Of a stretch of 41,213 bases of DNA, positions 17,244 to 26,017 are shown in pieces (position 1 is the first letter of the stretch; the number at the start of each line of letters is the position of its first letter). The notes under the pieces are model-generated. The model was not told the DNA's origin. It did no database searches and was given only the letters and a program-made list of their open reading frames with translations. A program made the position numbers and the translations under genes. The DNA comes from Buchananella hordeovulneris (GTDB taxonomy: Bacteria; Actinomycetota; Actinomycetes; Actinomycetales; Actinomycetaceae), in the NCBI GenBank assembly GCA_030529545.1, contig JAUMWR010000018.1, positions 1-41,213 on the forward strand. Direction: 5' to 3'.

Positions 17244-18559
17244 CGCAGTGCCTTCCACATGGCGATGCTGAATTCGTCAAGCGAGGGGACGCTGACCACC
17301 GGCATACCGCCCAGGGTGCGCAGCTCCATGGGCTGGGTGGCGTCAATGCGCGCACCGGCGATCACCATCCCCATCGGTAGGCGGGACAGAGCCGCGTGCA
17401 TGTCGCTCATGCCGAGCCTGGAACCGGTGATCAGGACCGCTGTAGAGGCCTGCGCTGTCTCCACGCCGGCCTTGTGCGCTAGCGTGATGAGCCGCTCGGC
17501 ACCCAACACCCGTTCCACCCCGGCCAGGGAGTCCAGGGCGTGCTGGGCGGTGGCGGTCTTGAGCGGACCGGCCTGCGTGCGGATGGAGACTTCTTTGGCC
17601 TCACCCATGGTGGCGCGGGCCAGGGAGGCTGCCGCGCTCACACCGGTCTCGAACTCCTCCTCGCTGCCCCAGGAGTCCACGTCTAGGTCCAGCACGATCA
17701 GCAGGTGGGACCGCCTGGTTTCCTCGAACTGGCGGACCATCAGCTTGCCCACGCGGGCGGTGGTGCGCCAGTGAATGTTGCGGCGGTCGTCGCCCGCCAC
17801 GTAGTCGCGCAGGGCGTGGAAGGAGACGTCGGAGGAGGAGAGGTCCTGGGTGGTGGCGCCCTCAATGTCGCGGATGAAGCCGACGGTTGCGGAGGCCATG
17901 TGGACCGTGCGCGGGTGGATGTAGAGCTCCGTGGACTGCGACCAGCGTTGCACGCGCCGCACCAGACCCAGCGCGTCGCCGCGCACGGCGGAGGCCGGCC
18001 CCACCGTCACCACGCCACGCCGCGTGGTGGCGATGCCGAACACCTCCTCGTGCTGACCACCGGCGGGCAGCGCGGGGGAGACAAAGGAGGTTGCCCCTAA
18101 ACCGACTTGCAGCTCCACGCGCACCGCGCCGAGACTGCGGTTGGTGGCGTTGGCTACCACCAGTTGCCCCATCGCCCGCTCCCCCACCGTGACGCGGGAG
18201 CGGCCTAGTTCCAGGGAGACGGCGTGACCGGCCCGCCCCAGCGACCACAGAATGGCTACAGCGACCAGCGTGAGGGCGAGCAGGCCCACGACGACGGCCT
18301 CAGCCCATCCGTTTACTAGGCCGGCGAGCGTAGCGGCCGCGGCGATGAGGGCGAGCCCCCAGCCGAGCGGTGTGATTGAGCGCAGCAGGTCGATTACTGC
18401 GCCGAGCACGGGGATGCGGCTGAGTAGTTCTACCGTGTCGGTTGCCCAGGTGGTGAGCTTTTCCCACCTGCGCAGCGACTTGACCTTGAGGAGTGTCTTT
18501 AGGTCTAGGTCACCGCGCAGGTGCTGGGTGTCCGCAACTTTGCGTCCGGCCACGAGCAC
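17240..18559 (-). CDS. DUF58 (VWA-like) membrane protein
   Basis: The product has 439 residues and a GTG start that overlaps the MoxR stop as TAGTG. Two membrane helices lie at about 60-110. The DUF58 signature is at about 255-280 (FHALRDYVAGDDRRNIHWR, then GKLMVRQFEE), followed by LIVLDLDVDSW, the start of a VWA-like domain whose metal-site residues are only partly kept. DUF58 proteins are regularly encoded with MoxR ATPases, which probably remodel them, and with transglutaminase-fold membrane proteins, exactly as here. The molecular function of the trio is not established. Confidence 0.93.
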   Translation of the reverse strand: MLVAGRKVADTQHLRGDLDLKTLLKVKSLRRWEKLTTWATDTVELLSRIPVLGAVIDLLRSITPLGWGLALIAAAATLAGLVNGWAEAVVVGLLALTLVAVAILWSLGRAGHAVSLELGRSRVTVGERAMGQLVVANATNRSLGAVRVELQVGLGATSFVSPALPAGGQHEEVFGIATTRRGVVTVGPASAVRGDALGLVRRVQRWSQSTELYIHPRTVHMASATVGFIRDIEGATTQDLSSSDVSFHALRDYVAGDDRRNIHWRTTARVGKLMVRQFEETRRSHLLIVLDLDVDSWGSEEEFETGVSAAASLARATMGEAKEVSIRTQAGPLKTATAQHALDSLAGVERVLGAERLITLAHKAGVETAQASTAVLITGSRLGMSDMHAALSRLPMGMVIAGARIDATQPMELRTLGGMPVVSVPSLDEFSIAMWKALR

Positions 18560-19524
18560 TAGCCCCTAGCGGTGGGGGCGGGCACCTGGCTGATGGCGGC
18601 CTCGATGGCGCCCTCGTGGGTGGCGCCTCCGAACTCCGCGTCCGGGTCCAGCACCAGGCGGTGGGCCCATACGCGGGTGGCTAGGGCGCGGATGTCGTCA
18701 GGGGTGACGAAGTTGCGGCCCTGCGCGATCGCCCAGACGCGGGCGGCCCGCATCATGGCGATGGCTCCACGCGTGGAGACACCGATACGCACGGTCGGGT
18801 CGGTACGGGTGGCTTGACACAGGGCCTGCACGTAGGCGGCCACGGTGCGGTCCACGTGGTTCTGGGCCGCCATGTCTGCCATGTCGGAGACCGCCTTGGT
18901 GGACATGATCGGGGTCAGGTCGCGGGAGCGGTCCGGGGCGGCCGAACCCAAGATGATCTCGATGCCGGACTCGTCGTCCGGGTAGCCAATCGCCGTCTTC
19001 ATGAGAAAGCGGTCCAGCTGGGCCTCCGGTAGCCGGTAGGTGCCGGCCTGCTCCACCGGGTTCTGGGTGGCGATCACCATGAAGGGACGCCCGGTCTCGT
19101 GGCGCACGCCGTCCACGGTGACGCGGGACTCCTCCATGACCTCCAGCAGCGCGGACTGGGTCTTGGGCGAGGCGCGGTTGATCTCATCGGCCAGCACGAT
19201 GGAGGCGAACACCGGGCCCTTGTGGAAGTCCCAGGTGCTGGTGCGCTGGTCAAAGATCATCACACCCGTGATGTCACTGGGCAGCAGGTCCGGGGTGAAC
19301 TGGATGCGCGAGTGCGTGCCCTGGACGGTCGCGGCAATGGCACGGGCCAAGGCCGTCTTGCCGGTACCCGGGGCGTCCTCCAGCAGCAGGTGGCCCTCCG
19401 CAAACATGCACGTGAGCGCCAAACGAATCACGTCCTGCTTTCCCAGCAGCGCCTTTCCAACGTTATCCACGATCTTCGCGAACGTGTCAGAAAACCACTG
19501 CGCATTTTCAACAGATACGGTCAT
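18559..19524 (-). CDS. MoxR-family AAA+ ATPase
   Basis: The product is about 321 residues, normal for the family. I prefer the ATG at 19524, eight bases after GGAGG; the ATG at 19530 is too close to it. Walker A is DAPGTGKTALA (about 51), Walker B is VLADEINRASPKTQSALLEVMEE (about 110, in two adjacent blocks), and sensor 1 is IATQNPVEQAG. The C-terminal lid contains GVSTRGAIAMMRAARVWA. MoxR ATPases act as chaperones for VWA/DUF58 partners, and the next gene is DUF58. Confidence 0.96.
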   Translation of the reverse strand: MTVSVENAQWFSDTFAKIVDNVGKALLGKQDVIRLALTCMFAEGHLLLEDAPGTGKTALARAIAATVQGTHSRIQFTPDLLPSDITGVMIFDQRTSTWDFHKGPVFASIVLADEINRASPKTQSALLEVMEESRVTVDGVRHETGRPFMVIATQNPVEQAGTYRLPEAQLDRFLMKTAIGYPDDESGIEIILGSAAPDRSRDLTPIMSTKAVSDMADMAAQNHVDRTVAAYVQALCQATRTDPTVRIGVSTRGAIAMMRAARVWAIAQGRNFVTPDDIRALATRVWAHRLVLDPDAEFGGATHEGAIEAAISQVPAPTARG

Positions 19525-19568
19525 TTCCATTTCCTCCAGGCAATAATCTTTTCAAGCAATTCGGGCCA

Positions 19569-22500
19569 TCACTTACAGCTAAGGGAAGAAAAGTATTCAC
19601 TCAACTTGTACTGCTCAGTATTAGCCACAAACCGAGCCGTATGACCGTCGCTAGTCCGCCTCCAACTCAAATCTTCGGCGAGACTTCCGTTTCCACCAAC
19701 TTGAACAGTGACTTCATAGGTACCGTTACTGCTGTCAGTTGCATCACCCAAAACTCCAGTACAAGTAACAGAACTATTCGGCGGCCAGTCCGACAAGAAG
19801 AGACGCAGACGCTTGCAGTTTGCTTTACAGGGCCCCACTGGAGACACGCTATCCCCATCTCCAATCGAGGCACGCTTGGCAAATGTGCGCGCATTAGCCG
19901 ATCCGCATTTCGTTTCCCCCCTGCGCTCGCCTAGCTCCGAGGAGGACTGCACAGCAGTAAGGCAAAGTCGCTTCCCTTCTCCCTCGGCGGCAGCGAAATC
20001 CTGGCTGCCATCAGCTCCAGCGTTTCCGTTGGAACCCGCCTCGGACTGGACGTACTTAGTGGGCCTCCCGTTGTCGCGCCCACCGTTCCAGGAGCAGTGC
20101 ACGTTGTCAGTTCCTCCGGAGCAGTTGACGCTGGGAGAAGTCGGCGGGCCGAAAGCGCTCACCGTCCCGATGGATCGTTCGTCTGAGTAGGCCGTCACCC
20201 CGCCCTTTTCACCGACGGCCCTCAGGTAGATAGGCATGTCCCTTCCGTTCACCAAGGCGGTGCTCCATACGGTGTCTTTAACGGGGAGCCAGTCGATGCC
20301 ATCTGTGCGCCACTGGTAGGAGAGCTGACCAGGGCTCCATCCACGTCCGGCGGGACTGCCGTTGACCCGGAGCGATACCTCGTTGTCGTTGCCGGTGGCC
20401 GTTACCGTTCCTCCTGTCGGGGTGTTCGGACGTCCAAACACCCACACCGACGTTGTGCTCTCTCCCGAAGTGCGCTTGGCCGCGTTGGCGCGGTCGTTGG
20501 TGGCGGTGATCTTGAAGGTCACCTGCCCATCGCTGAAGCCCACTCCCTCTAGTGCCGTGGAGGTGGATTCTCCGGGTACCTCCTTGGTCACCCCTCCGCC
20601 GGTGACGGTGTAGTACTCCACGGGTCGCCCGTTCGGGTGGGCGGGTGCCCAGTTGAGGTTCACCACCGCAACGTCGGAGTCCGCCGTTCCCAGCTGGCCA
20701 GTCTCTGCAGTGAATACATCCGGAGCCCCGGGCGCGCCGTACGGAACCGCGTCCAGCGACTCAGCAGACATCGCGGACCAGCCCTTGGCGTTCTTCGCCC
20801 GAACGCTGACCTTGTAGCTGGCCCCGTTCGCCAAACCGGTGAAGGTGTGAGAGAGCTGCGAGGCTGGGACCGTTACCGGGCCGCCCGGGGAGAGTATGAC
20901 CTCGTACTCCTCGAGCGCCGAGCCCTCGTTGTGTGGGGCCACCCAGGTGGCTGTGACTGCTTGGTCGTCCACGGTCACGGTGGGGGCGGCGGGGATTTCT
21001 GGTTCGATGTCGATGTTGACAGTGGCCTGGTTGGAGGCCTCGGAGGTGCCGACCTCGTTGGTGGCGGTGACCGAGAAGGTGTGGTCAATGCCGTTCTTGC
21101 GTCCCTCGAACAGGCAGGTGGTGACCAGTCCGCAGTCCTTGGTGTCTCCCTGGGTGTGGTCAGTGACCGTGAACCCGGTAATCGGGGCGCCGTTGGCCGC
21201 ACCTGCGGTCCAGGAGATGTTCGCGGTGGCCGCGCTGTTAGAGATGGCCACCACGTTTTGCGGAGCTTCCGGCTTGTCCCGCACCGTCACCGTCACCACG
21301 CCCTGCACCTCTCGGCTGGGATCCTTGGTGGCGTCCTGTAGTCGGTAGGTGACCGTGAAGGAACCGTTGAAGCCGGTGTTGGCTGCGATACTGAGCTCGG
21401 TACCAGACACGGTGGCGCTACCGCCCTGCGAGACCGTTGGCGTCCCACTGACGGTGAGCGGGCCCCGGTCAGCGAACGGGTTGGTGGCGTACTGAGTGAT
21501 ATCGACGCTCTTGGACTCTCCCGCGTTCAGCGTCAGCTCAGCCTGGCTGGTCTGGATAAGCGGGCGGGAAGAAGAAACCACCGTGATGGGCACCTGTCCG
21601 GTGGCCTTTGCCCCCTCCTGGTCGGTGACCTCGATGGTCAAGGTGGCGGTAGTGCCACGCGCGGTCTGCGTCTCAGCAGACACGCTCAGCGTGGAGCCAT
21701 CGATCCTGGCGCTCAACCCCGCCGGCACTTCGCTAACAATGGCGTACTTCATCCCGGCCGGCTCGTCCCCGTCGGGGTCCTTGACCCACGGGATCATCTC
21801 TGCCGTGACCGCGTCCTCACCTGGGGCCACCTCCAGCCCAGTGGGCGTGAGAGTGGGGGGCCGGTTGTCGATGGGCTCCACCTCGATCGGCAGGGTCAAC
21901 GTGGTGACCACGCCGGTGGAGTCATTCAAGTCCGCCCCGTCGGTGACCTCAATCGTCACCGCTGTGGGACCGGAGAACTCCTCGGTGGACTTAAATGTCA
22001 ACGTGGTGCGGTCCTTTACCAGCGGCGAGCCATCCCAGCCCAGGCCCGCACTCACCTTGGCCTCGCTAGTCAAAATGACCTTGCGTCCGGCCCTGGCCGT
22101 GATGTGGTCGTTGATGTTGATTTCCTTGACCTGGGCGGCCTTAGCCTTGATCGGCAGCGTGGTAGCGTCCAGCACCGGGCGCACTACTTCCTTGCCTGGA
22201 ACTCTCACCACAGCCGAGGCCGACAGGCCAGCAGCATCCGTGATCGTGTAGATCAGGGTTTGTGCCTCCGGCTTGATCGGCACCGAGAGCTGACCGCCGG
22301 CTACCTCTACCCCGGCGTCGGGGCTGGAGAGCTTGACTTCGGCGATGTCTCCGTCTGGGTCCTCGTCGTTGACCAGCACGTCCACGGTGACGGTGGGGGT
22401 GGTGGCGGCTTGGACTTCTTCCAGGGTGAGTTCGTCATCGCGGGCAATGGGGGCCTGGAGAGGGGCGTCCTTGGTGACCGCGATGGTGCAAATGCCCTCA

Positions 22501-25500
22501 GCGCTGCCGCCGTTGCCGTCCTCGATGCGGTAGGAGATGACGTGGGAGCCCTCGGCCTGCGGGGCGGTGACCACCAGCCGGCCCGCACGCTCGGTGACAT
22601 CCATTCCCTCCACCTGGCTGGACAGGGAATCTGCCACCAGGCGCAAGTCGTCCCCGTCGGGGTCGATGTCGTTAGTCATCACCGCCACGGCCACCTTGGT
22701 GCCCGGCCTGACGCGCACCAGGTCCGGTAGCGCCACCGGGGCCTGGTTGACCCCGGCGCTAGGGGCCACCCCCACCCGGATGCGCCCGGTGGCCTGGCGG
22801 CCCAGCTTGTCCTCCACCAGGTAGGTGAAGGTGTCCGTGCCCTTGGCGTCTGCTGCCGGGGTGTACTCGAAGGTAGAGCCCACCTGCTTGGCGATACCCA
22901 TCTTCGGGGCACTGCCAAGCCCCACCAACGTGGTGGAGTCACCCTCCGGGTCGATCCCGGTAAGCGGGACCTGGATGGAGATAGTGCGCCCCGCCAACGC
23001 GCGGGCAGTAAGGTCCTTGGGCCGCGGCGGGGTGTTAGTGCCCTCGTCCTTAGCGACCACCGTCAGGTTCACCGTGGCAGAGGCAACGTTACCCAGCGTG
23101 TCATGCACCGTGTAGATAATCCGCCCAGACCCGGCCCGTGACCCACCACGCACCCGCACCACGTTGTTGGAGATGAACACGGTGCCCAGCTCAGCATCAA
23201 TCTCGTGCTGCAGCTCGTTGGCCACCGTCATCTTCAATCCCGCCGGAGACCTGTCGTTATCCAGCACGGCCACCGCTGCCACGTCCCCGGCTCGCACCAC
23301 CAGCGTGTCATCAGCCAACTCCGGTGGGGCGGACTGCACGTGCGCCGCGCGCGGCAAGATAGTCACCGTCGCGGTGGCCGTGGCCGCCCCGTTAGACACC
23401 GTGTAGGTAAACGTGGCCGGGCCGTTCATGCCACGCGGGGAAGTCACCCGCACCAACTGGTGATTAATCAAGGCCACCACCAGCGGAGAACCAGCAGGCA
23501 CGTCCACCTTTTGCACCGTCAACACCCCACCAGTGGGGTCGGCATCATTGGCCAGCAGATCCACCAACACCTGCTCGCCCTCGGGCAGCACCCCTAGGTC
23601 GTCCTCCGCACTGGGCGGCAACGTCGCATCGTCGGCCACCACATCAATACGAATAAAACTGGTGGAGGTAAGCGGACCGTCGGTGATCACATACGACAGG
23701 TAGTAGGTTCCAACCTTCTGGCCTTCGATCGTCACCGTCCCGGCCGTGCCATCCGCCGTGGCCGTGATCCCGGTCGGGGCCTGGTCAACCTGGACCAAGC
23801 GCAACGCATCGCCATTCGGGTCGCTGTCGTTAGCCAGCGGGGCGATTACCGCCGAGGCTCCCTCCCGCACCACCACATGGTCGGCGTTAGCAACCGGCGC
23901 CTCGTTGCCAGCGTCCTTGACCAGAACGTTGACGACGCCCTCGCCCTCATCCCGGCCATCAGACACCACCAGCGTGACCGTGTCCTTACCCGGCCCATGC
24001 CCGGCCTCACGCACCTCAACCCGCCCGGACTCACTAGAACGAGCCACGATGCCCGTCGGTGCGATCGCCTCTGCCAGGTAGAACGGATCGCCATCCGGAT
24101 CAATCCAGTTAGCCAGACCGTTGACGGTGGCAGAACGCCCCGGCCCAAGCGAAACAGAGGGCACCGACAGCTGCCTGGGCGCCTCGTTCACCTCTTCGCC
24201 CCGGATCGTCAAAGACACCTTCGCCTTCGCCGTCCCGCCGCGGCCATCACTGACCTCATACTCAAACGCGCCGGCACCCGTGGCCCCGGCCGGCACGTTG
24301 ACCTGCAACGCCGCACCTTCGCGGGCCACACTCACCTCTCCGATACCCGGCTGGGTGAGCGGCTTGGCCGTCATGAAGTCACCATCAGGATCAGAGTCGT
24401 TAACCAGCACCGGCAGGATCGTCACCCGGCCGGCCCGCACCCCGAACTCATCATCGGCCGCCTCCGGCGGAGTGTTCTCCTCTCCCCGGTTTGGCAGCAA
24501 GGAAGTCGAATCCTCCTCTGGCGCGTCCTCTTCAGACCGCTCATCCGACTCCAGCTTGGACTCGATCTGGTCCCAGTTATCGATCAAAACCATGTCAGCA
24601 TCCGGCAGCCACAAACCGCCCTGCTTGACCTCGTTAAGAACGATCACATCACGATTAGTACGAAAAACCGCACTCTCGGCCGAAACCAAAGACTCAACCG
24701 TCAACGCCTTATCGTGCTCTTCACCAGCACAATCCCGCACAAACGCGCCGCTAACAGACCATGCCCCATACGCACAACCCTGATGCAACACAGGACGCGT
24801 AGGAACACCGCCCTTGGCCGGGGCCGCTATATTCGTCGGTGCCCCTCCAGCAAGCGGAACAGAAACAAGACCGTCAGCCGAAGCGAGCAAAACGGAATCT
24901 GCCCCCGGCCCCGAATCTTGCAAAACCACTGACAGCGCCTCACCATCAATCTTCTGCGCACTCCCGCCAGGCAGATGCAAAACCATCTCGTCCTGGTCAA
25001 AGACGACCACCTTGTCGCCAACGGCCGCTACCTGTAGGTGGCTATCGGCATCCACGCCCGGCAACGCGGTCTCCACCCGATCCTCCAGGCTGCCACGCTG
25101 GCTCACAGACACAACCTTGCCCGCCTTGGCTGAAACAACGTGCACGCCACCATCAACGCCAACAGCCGCCACTGCGCCCGGCATATCGGCGACATCCGCT
25201 TCTGCCTGCTCCACATCAACCGGGGCCATCGCTCGTGCATCTTGAATCCACACGCTGCCCCTAGTGGCATCAGTAAGTGCAACCGTGCCACCCGCCACGT
25301 CAACAGCCAACCCGGCGTAATCCGCCGAAGACCCCAACGTCGCCGTGGACACGTCCACGTCCGTCAAAGTCCCCACCTCGGCGTCGATCAGCTTGACGTC
25401 CTCGCCCTCTTGAAACACGTCGAACGTAGAGGAATTAGCGTGTAAACCAGCATCCATCAAACGCGCAGGCACGTTCACGTGCGCAACCAAACGCCGTTTA

Positions 25501-25649
25501 GCGTTCGTTACCCACACTCCGCCGTCATTCAGGTCAACTTCTGCGTTCTCCACCCCCGGCACCAAAAACGCAAGCACAATCGAACACACGCCCAAAATGG
25601 CAGTTAGCGCCGTCCAAACACGCCTTTGAATCACACGTCCACGCCTCAC
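19569..25649 (-). CDS. Giant membrane-anchored Ig-like/cadherin-like and fibronectin type III repeat protein
   Basis: The product is about 2026 residues. The GTG at 25649 follows GGGGG; a TTG at 25667 has no ribosome-binding site. A basic N-terminus and one membrane helix (about 12-32) anchor it with the bulk outside. Residues about 40-370 look like a beta-propeller of short strands. From about 400 to 1450, Ig-like domains carry repeated NDxDPDGD-type acidic loops near 420, 516, 609, 701, 898, 993, 1096 and 1291, as in the Ca-binding Big_9/cadherin-like families. About five FN3 modules follow (near 1463, 1556, 1640, 1740 and 1833), and a C-terminal domain of about 100 residues has several Cys. 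It is the first gene of the cluster and corresponds to the fn3 gene of PFNA-type clusters. It probably spans or decorates the cell wall. Confidence 0.93.
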   Translation of the reverse strand: MRRGRVIQRRVWTALTAILGVCSIVLAFLVPGVENAEVDLNDGGVWVTNAKRRLVAHVNVPARLMDAGLHANSSTFDVFQEGEDVKLIDAEVGTLTDVDVSTATLGSSADYAGLAVDVAGGTVALTDATRGSVWIQDARAMAPVDVEQAEADVADMPGAVAAVGVDGGVHVVSAKAGKVVSVSQRGSLEDRVETALPGVDADSHLQVAAVGDKVVVFDQDEMVLHLPGGSAQKIDGEALSVVLQDSGPGADSVLLASADGLVSVPLAGGAPTNIAAPAKGGVPTRPVLHQGCAYGAWSVSGAFVRDCAGEEHDKALTVESLVSAESAVFRTNRDVIVLNEVKQGGLWLPDADMVLIDNWDQIESKLESDERSEEDAPEEDSTSLLPNRGEENTPPEAADDEFGVRAGRVTILPVLVNDSDPDGDFMTAKPLTQPGIGEVSVAREGAALQVNVPAGATGAGAFEYEVSDGRGGTAKAKVSLTIRGEEVNEAPRQLSVPSVSLGPGRSATVNGLANWIDPDGDPFYLAEAIAPTGIVARSSESGRVEVREAGHGPGKDTVTLVVSDGRDEGEGVVNVLVKDAGNEAPVANADHVVVREGASAVIAPLANDSDPNGDALRLVQVDQAPTGITATADGTAGTVTIEGQKVGTYYLSYVITDGPLTSTSFIRIDVVADDATLPPSAEDDLGVLPEGEQVLVDLLANDADPTGGVLTVQKVDVPAGSPLVVALINHQLVRVTSPRGMNGPATFTYTVSNGAATATATVTILPRAAHVQSAPPELADDTLVVRAGDVAAVAVLDNDRSPAGLKMTVANELQHEIDAELGTVFISNNVVRVRGGSRAGSGRIIYTVHDTLGNVASATVNLTVVAKDEGTNTPPRPKDLTARALAGRTISIQVPLTGIDPEGDSTTLVGLGSAPKMGIAKQVGSTFEYTPAADAKGTDTFTYLVEDKLGRQATGRIRVGVAPSAGVNQAPVALPDLVRVRPGTKVAVAVMTNDIDPDGDDLRLVADSLSSQVEGMDVTERAGRLVVTAPQAEGSHVISYRIEDGNGGSAEGICTIAVTKDAPLQAPIARDDELTLEEVQAATTPTVTVDVLVNDEDPDGDIAEVKLSSPDAGVEVAGGQLSVPIKPEAQTLIYTITDAAGLSASAVVRVPGKEVVRPVLDATTLPIKAKAAQVKEININDHITARAGRKVILTSEAKVSAGLGWDGSPLVKDRTTLTFKSTEEFSGPTAVTIEVTDGADLNDSTGVVTTLTLPIEVEPIDNRPPTLTPTGLEVAPGEDAVTAEMIPWVKDPDGDEPAGMKYAIVSEVPAGLSARIDGSTLSVSAETQTARGTTATLTIEVTDQEGAKATGQVPITVVSSSRPLIQTSQAELTLNAGESKSVDITQYATNPFADRGPLTVSGTPTVSQGGSATVSGTELSIAANTGFNGSFTVTYRLQDATKDPSREVQGVVTVTVRDKPEAPQNVVAISNSAATANISWTAGAANGAPITGFTVTDHTQGDTKDCGLVTTCLFEGRKNGIDHTFSVTATNEVGTSEASNQATVNIDIEPEIPAAPTVTVDDQAVTATWVAPHNEGSALEEYEVILSPGGPVTVPASQLSHTFTGLANGASYKVSVRAKNAKGWSAMSAESLDAVPYGAPGAPDVFTAETGQLGTADSDVAVVNLNWAPAHPNGRPVEYYTVTGGGVTKEVPGESTSTALEGVGFSDGQVTFKITATNDRANAAKRTSGESTTSVWVFGRPNTPTGGTVTATGNDNEVSLRVNGSPAGRGWSPGQLSYQWRTDGIDWLPVKDTVWSTALVNGRDMPIYLRAVGEKGGVTAYSDERSIGTVSAFGPPTSPSVNCSGGTDNVHCSWNGGRDNGRPTKYVQSEAGSNGNAGADGSQDFAAAEGEGKRLCLTAVQSSSELGERRGETKCGSANARTFAKRASIGDGDSVSPVGPCKANCKRLRLFLSDWPPNSSVTCTGVLGDATDSSNGTYEVTVQVGGNGSLAEDLSWRRTSDGHTARFVANTEQYKLSEYFSSLSCK

Positions 25650-25743
25650 GGGTACCCCCAGGTGCAAAAACGGAGGGACAAGTAGCCCTGGTCAACTAGA
25701 CCGGACAGTAGTTACCTGAACTAACCCTGAGAACCAGAAAATT

Positions 25744-25761
25744 TGTACAAGTTCTTGTACA
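25744..25761. promoter_or_regulatory. Operator-like palindrome upstream of the T7SS/PFNA cluster
   Basis: Perfect 8-bp arms, TGTACAAG and CTTGTACA, are separated by TT. The site ends 95 bp before the first start codon of the 14-gene cluster and is the most striking inverted repeat in that leader. A second palindrome, TGGCGCCA, follows at 25762-25769. A promoter with TTGTAC as -35 is possible on the minus strand, but no good -10 is visible. The regulator is unknown. Confidence 0.5.
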
Positions 25762-25875
25762 TGGCGCCAAAAATGGCGGAATATTGCCGAACTTGACCTC
25801 GTGATTTACATCTCTTATGCGGCATGGGGTCGCCCTAGGGCCCGCTTAAGGCCGGCCTAGCTCACCAAATGGACA

Positions 25876-26006
25876 GGGGCCCGGGGCCGGCGCCCGCCGG
25901 GCCCGGGCCCCCCGGGGGGCGGCGCGCCCGCAAGGCCGGCACCGCCGCCCACCCCCTCGCGGGGGGCCGGCCCCGGCGCGGGGCCGCCCCCCCCCGGGCC
26001 CCCCTT
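25876..26006. other. Extremely GC-rich spacer after nrdE
   Basis: Only about five A/T bases occur in roughly 130. The block contains perfect palindromes such as GCCCCCCGGGGGGC (25907-25920) and GGGGCCGGCCCC. It begins 12 bp after the nrdE stop on the minus strand and can form several very stable hairpins, so it may end nrdHIE transcription. No coding sequence is credible here. With the leader at 25650-25875 it makes up the gene-free stretch between nrdE and the giant FN3 gene. Confidence 0.6.
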
Positions 26007-26017
26007 GTCTGCCGGAC

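Noticed and set aside
19569..25649. Possible CRISPR-like or tandem DNA repeats in the giant gene
   Set aside because: Repetition is at the protein-domain level (DPDGD loops, FN3 modules). The DNA units are diverged and not evenly spaced.
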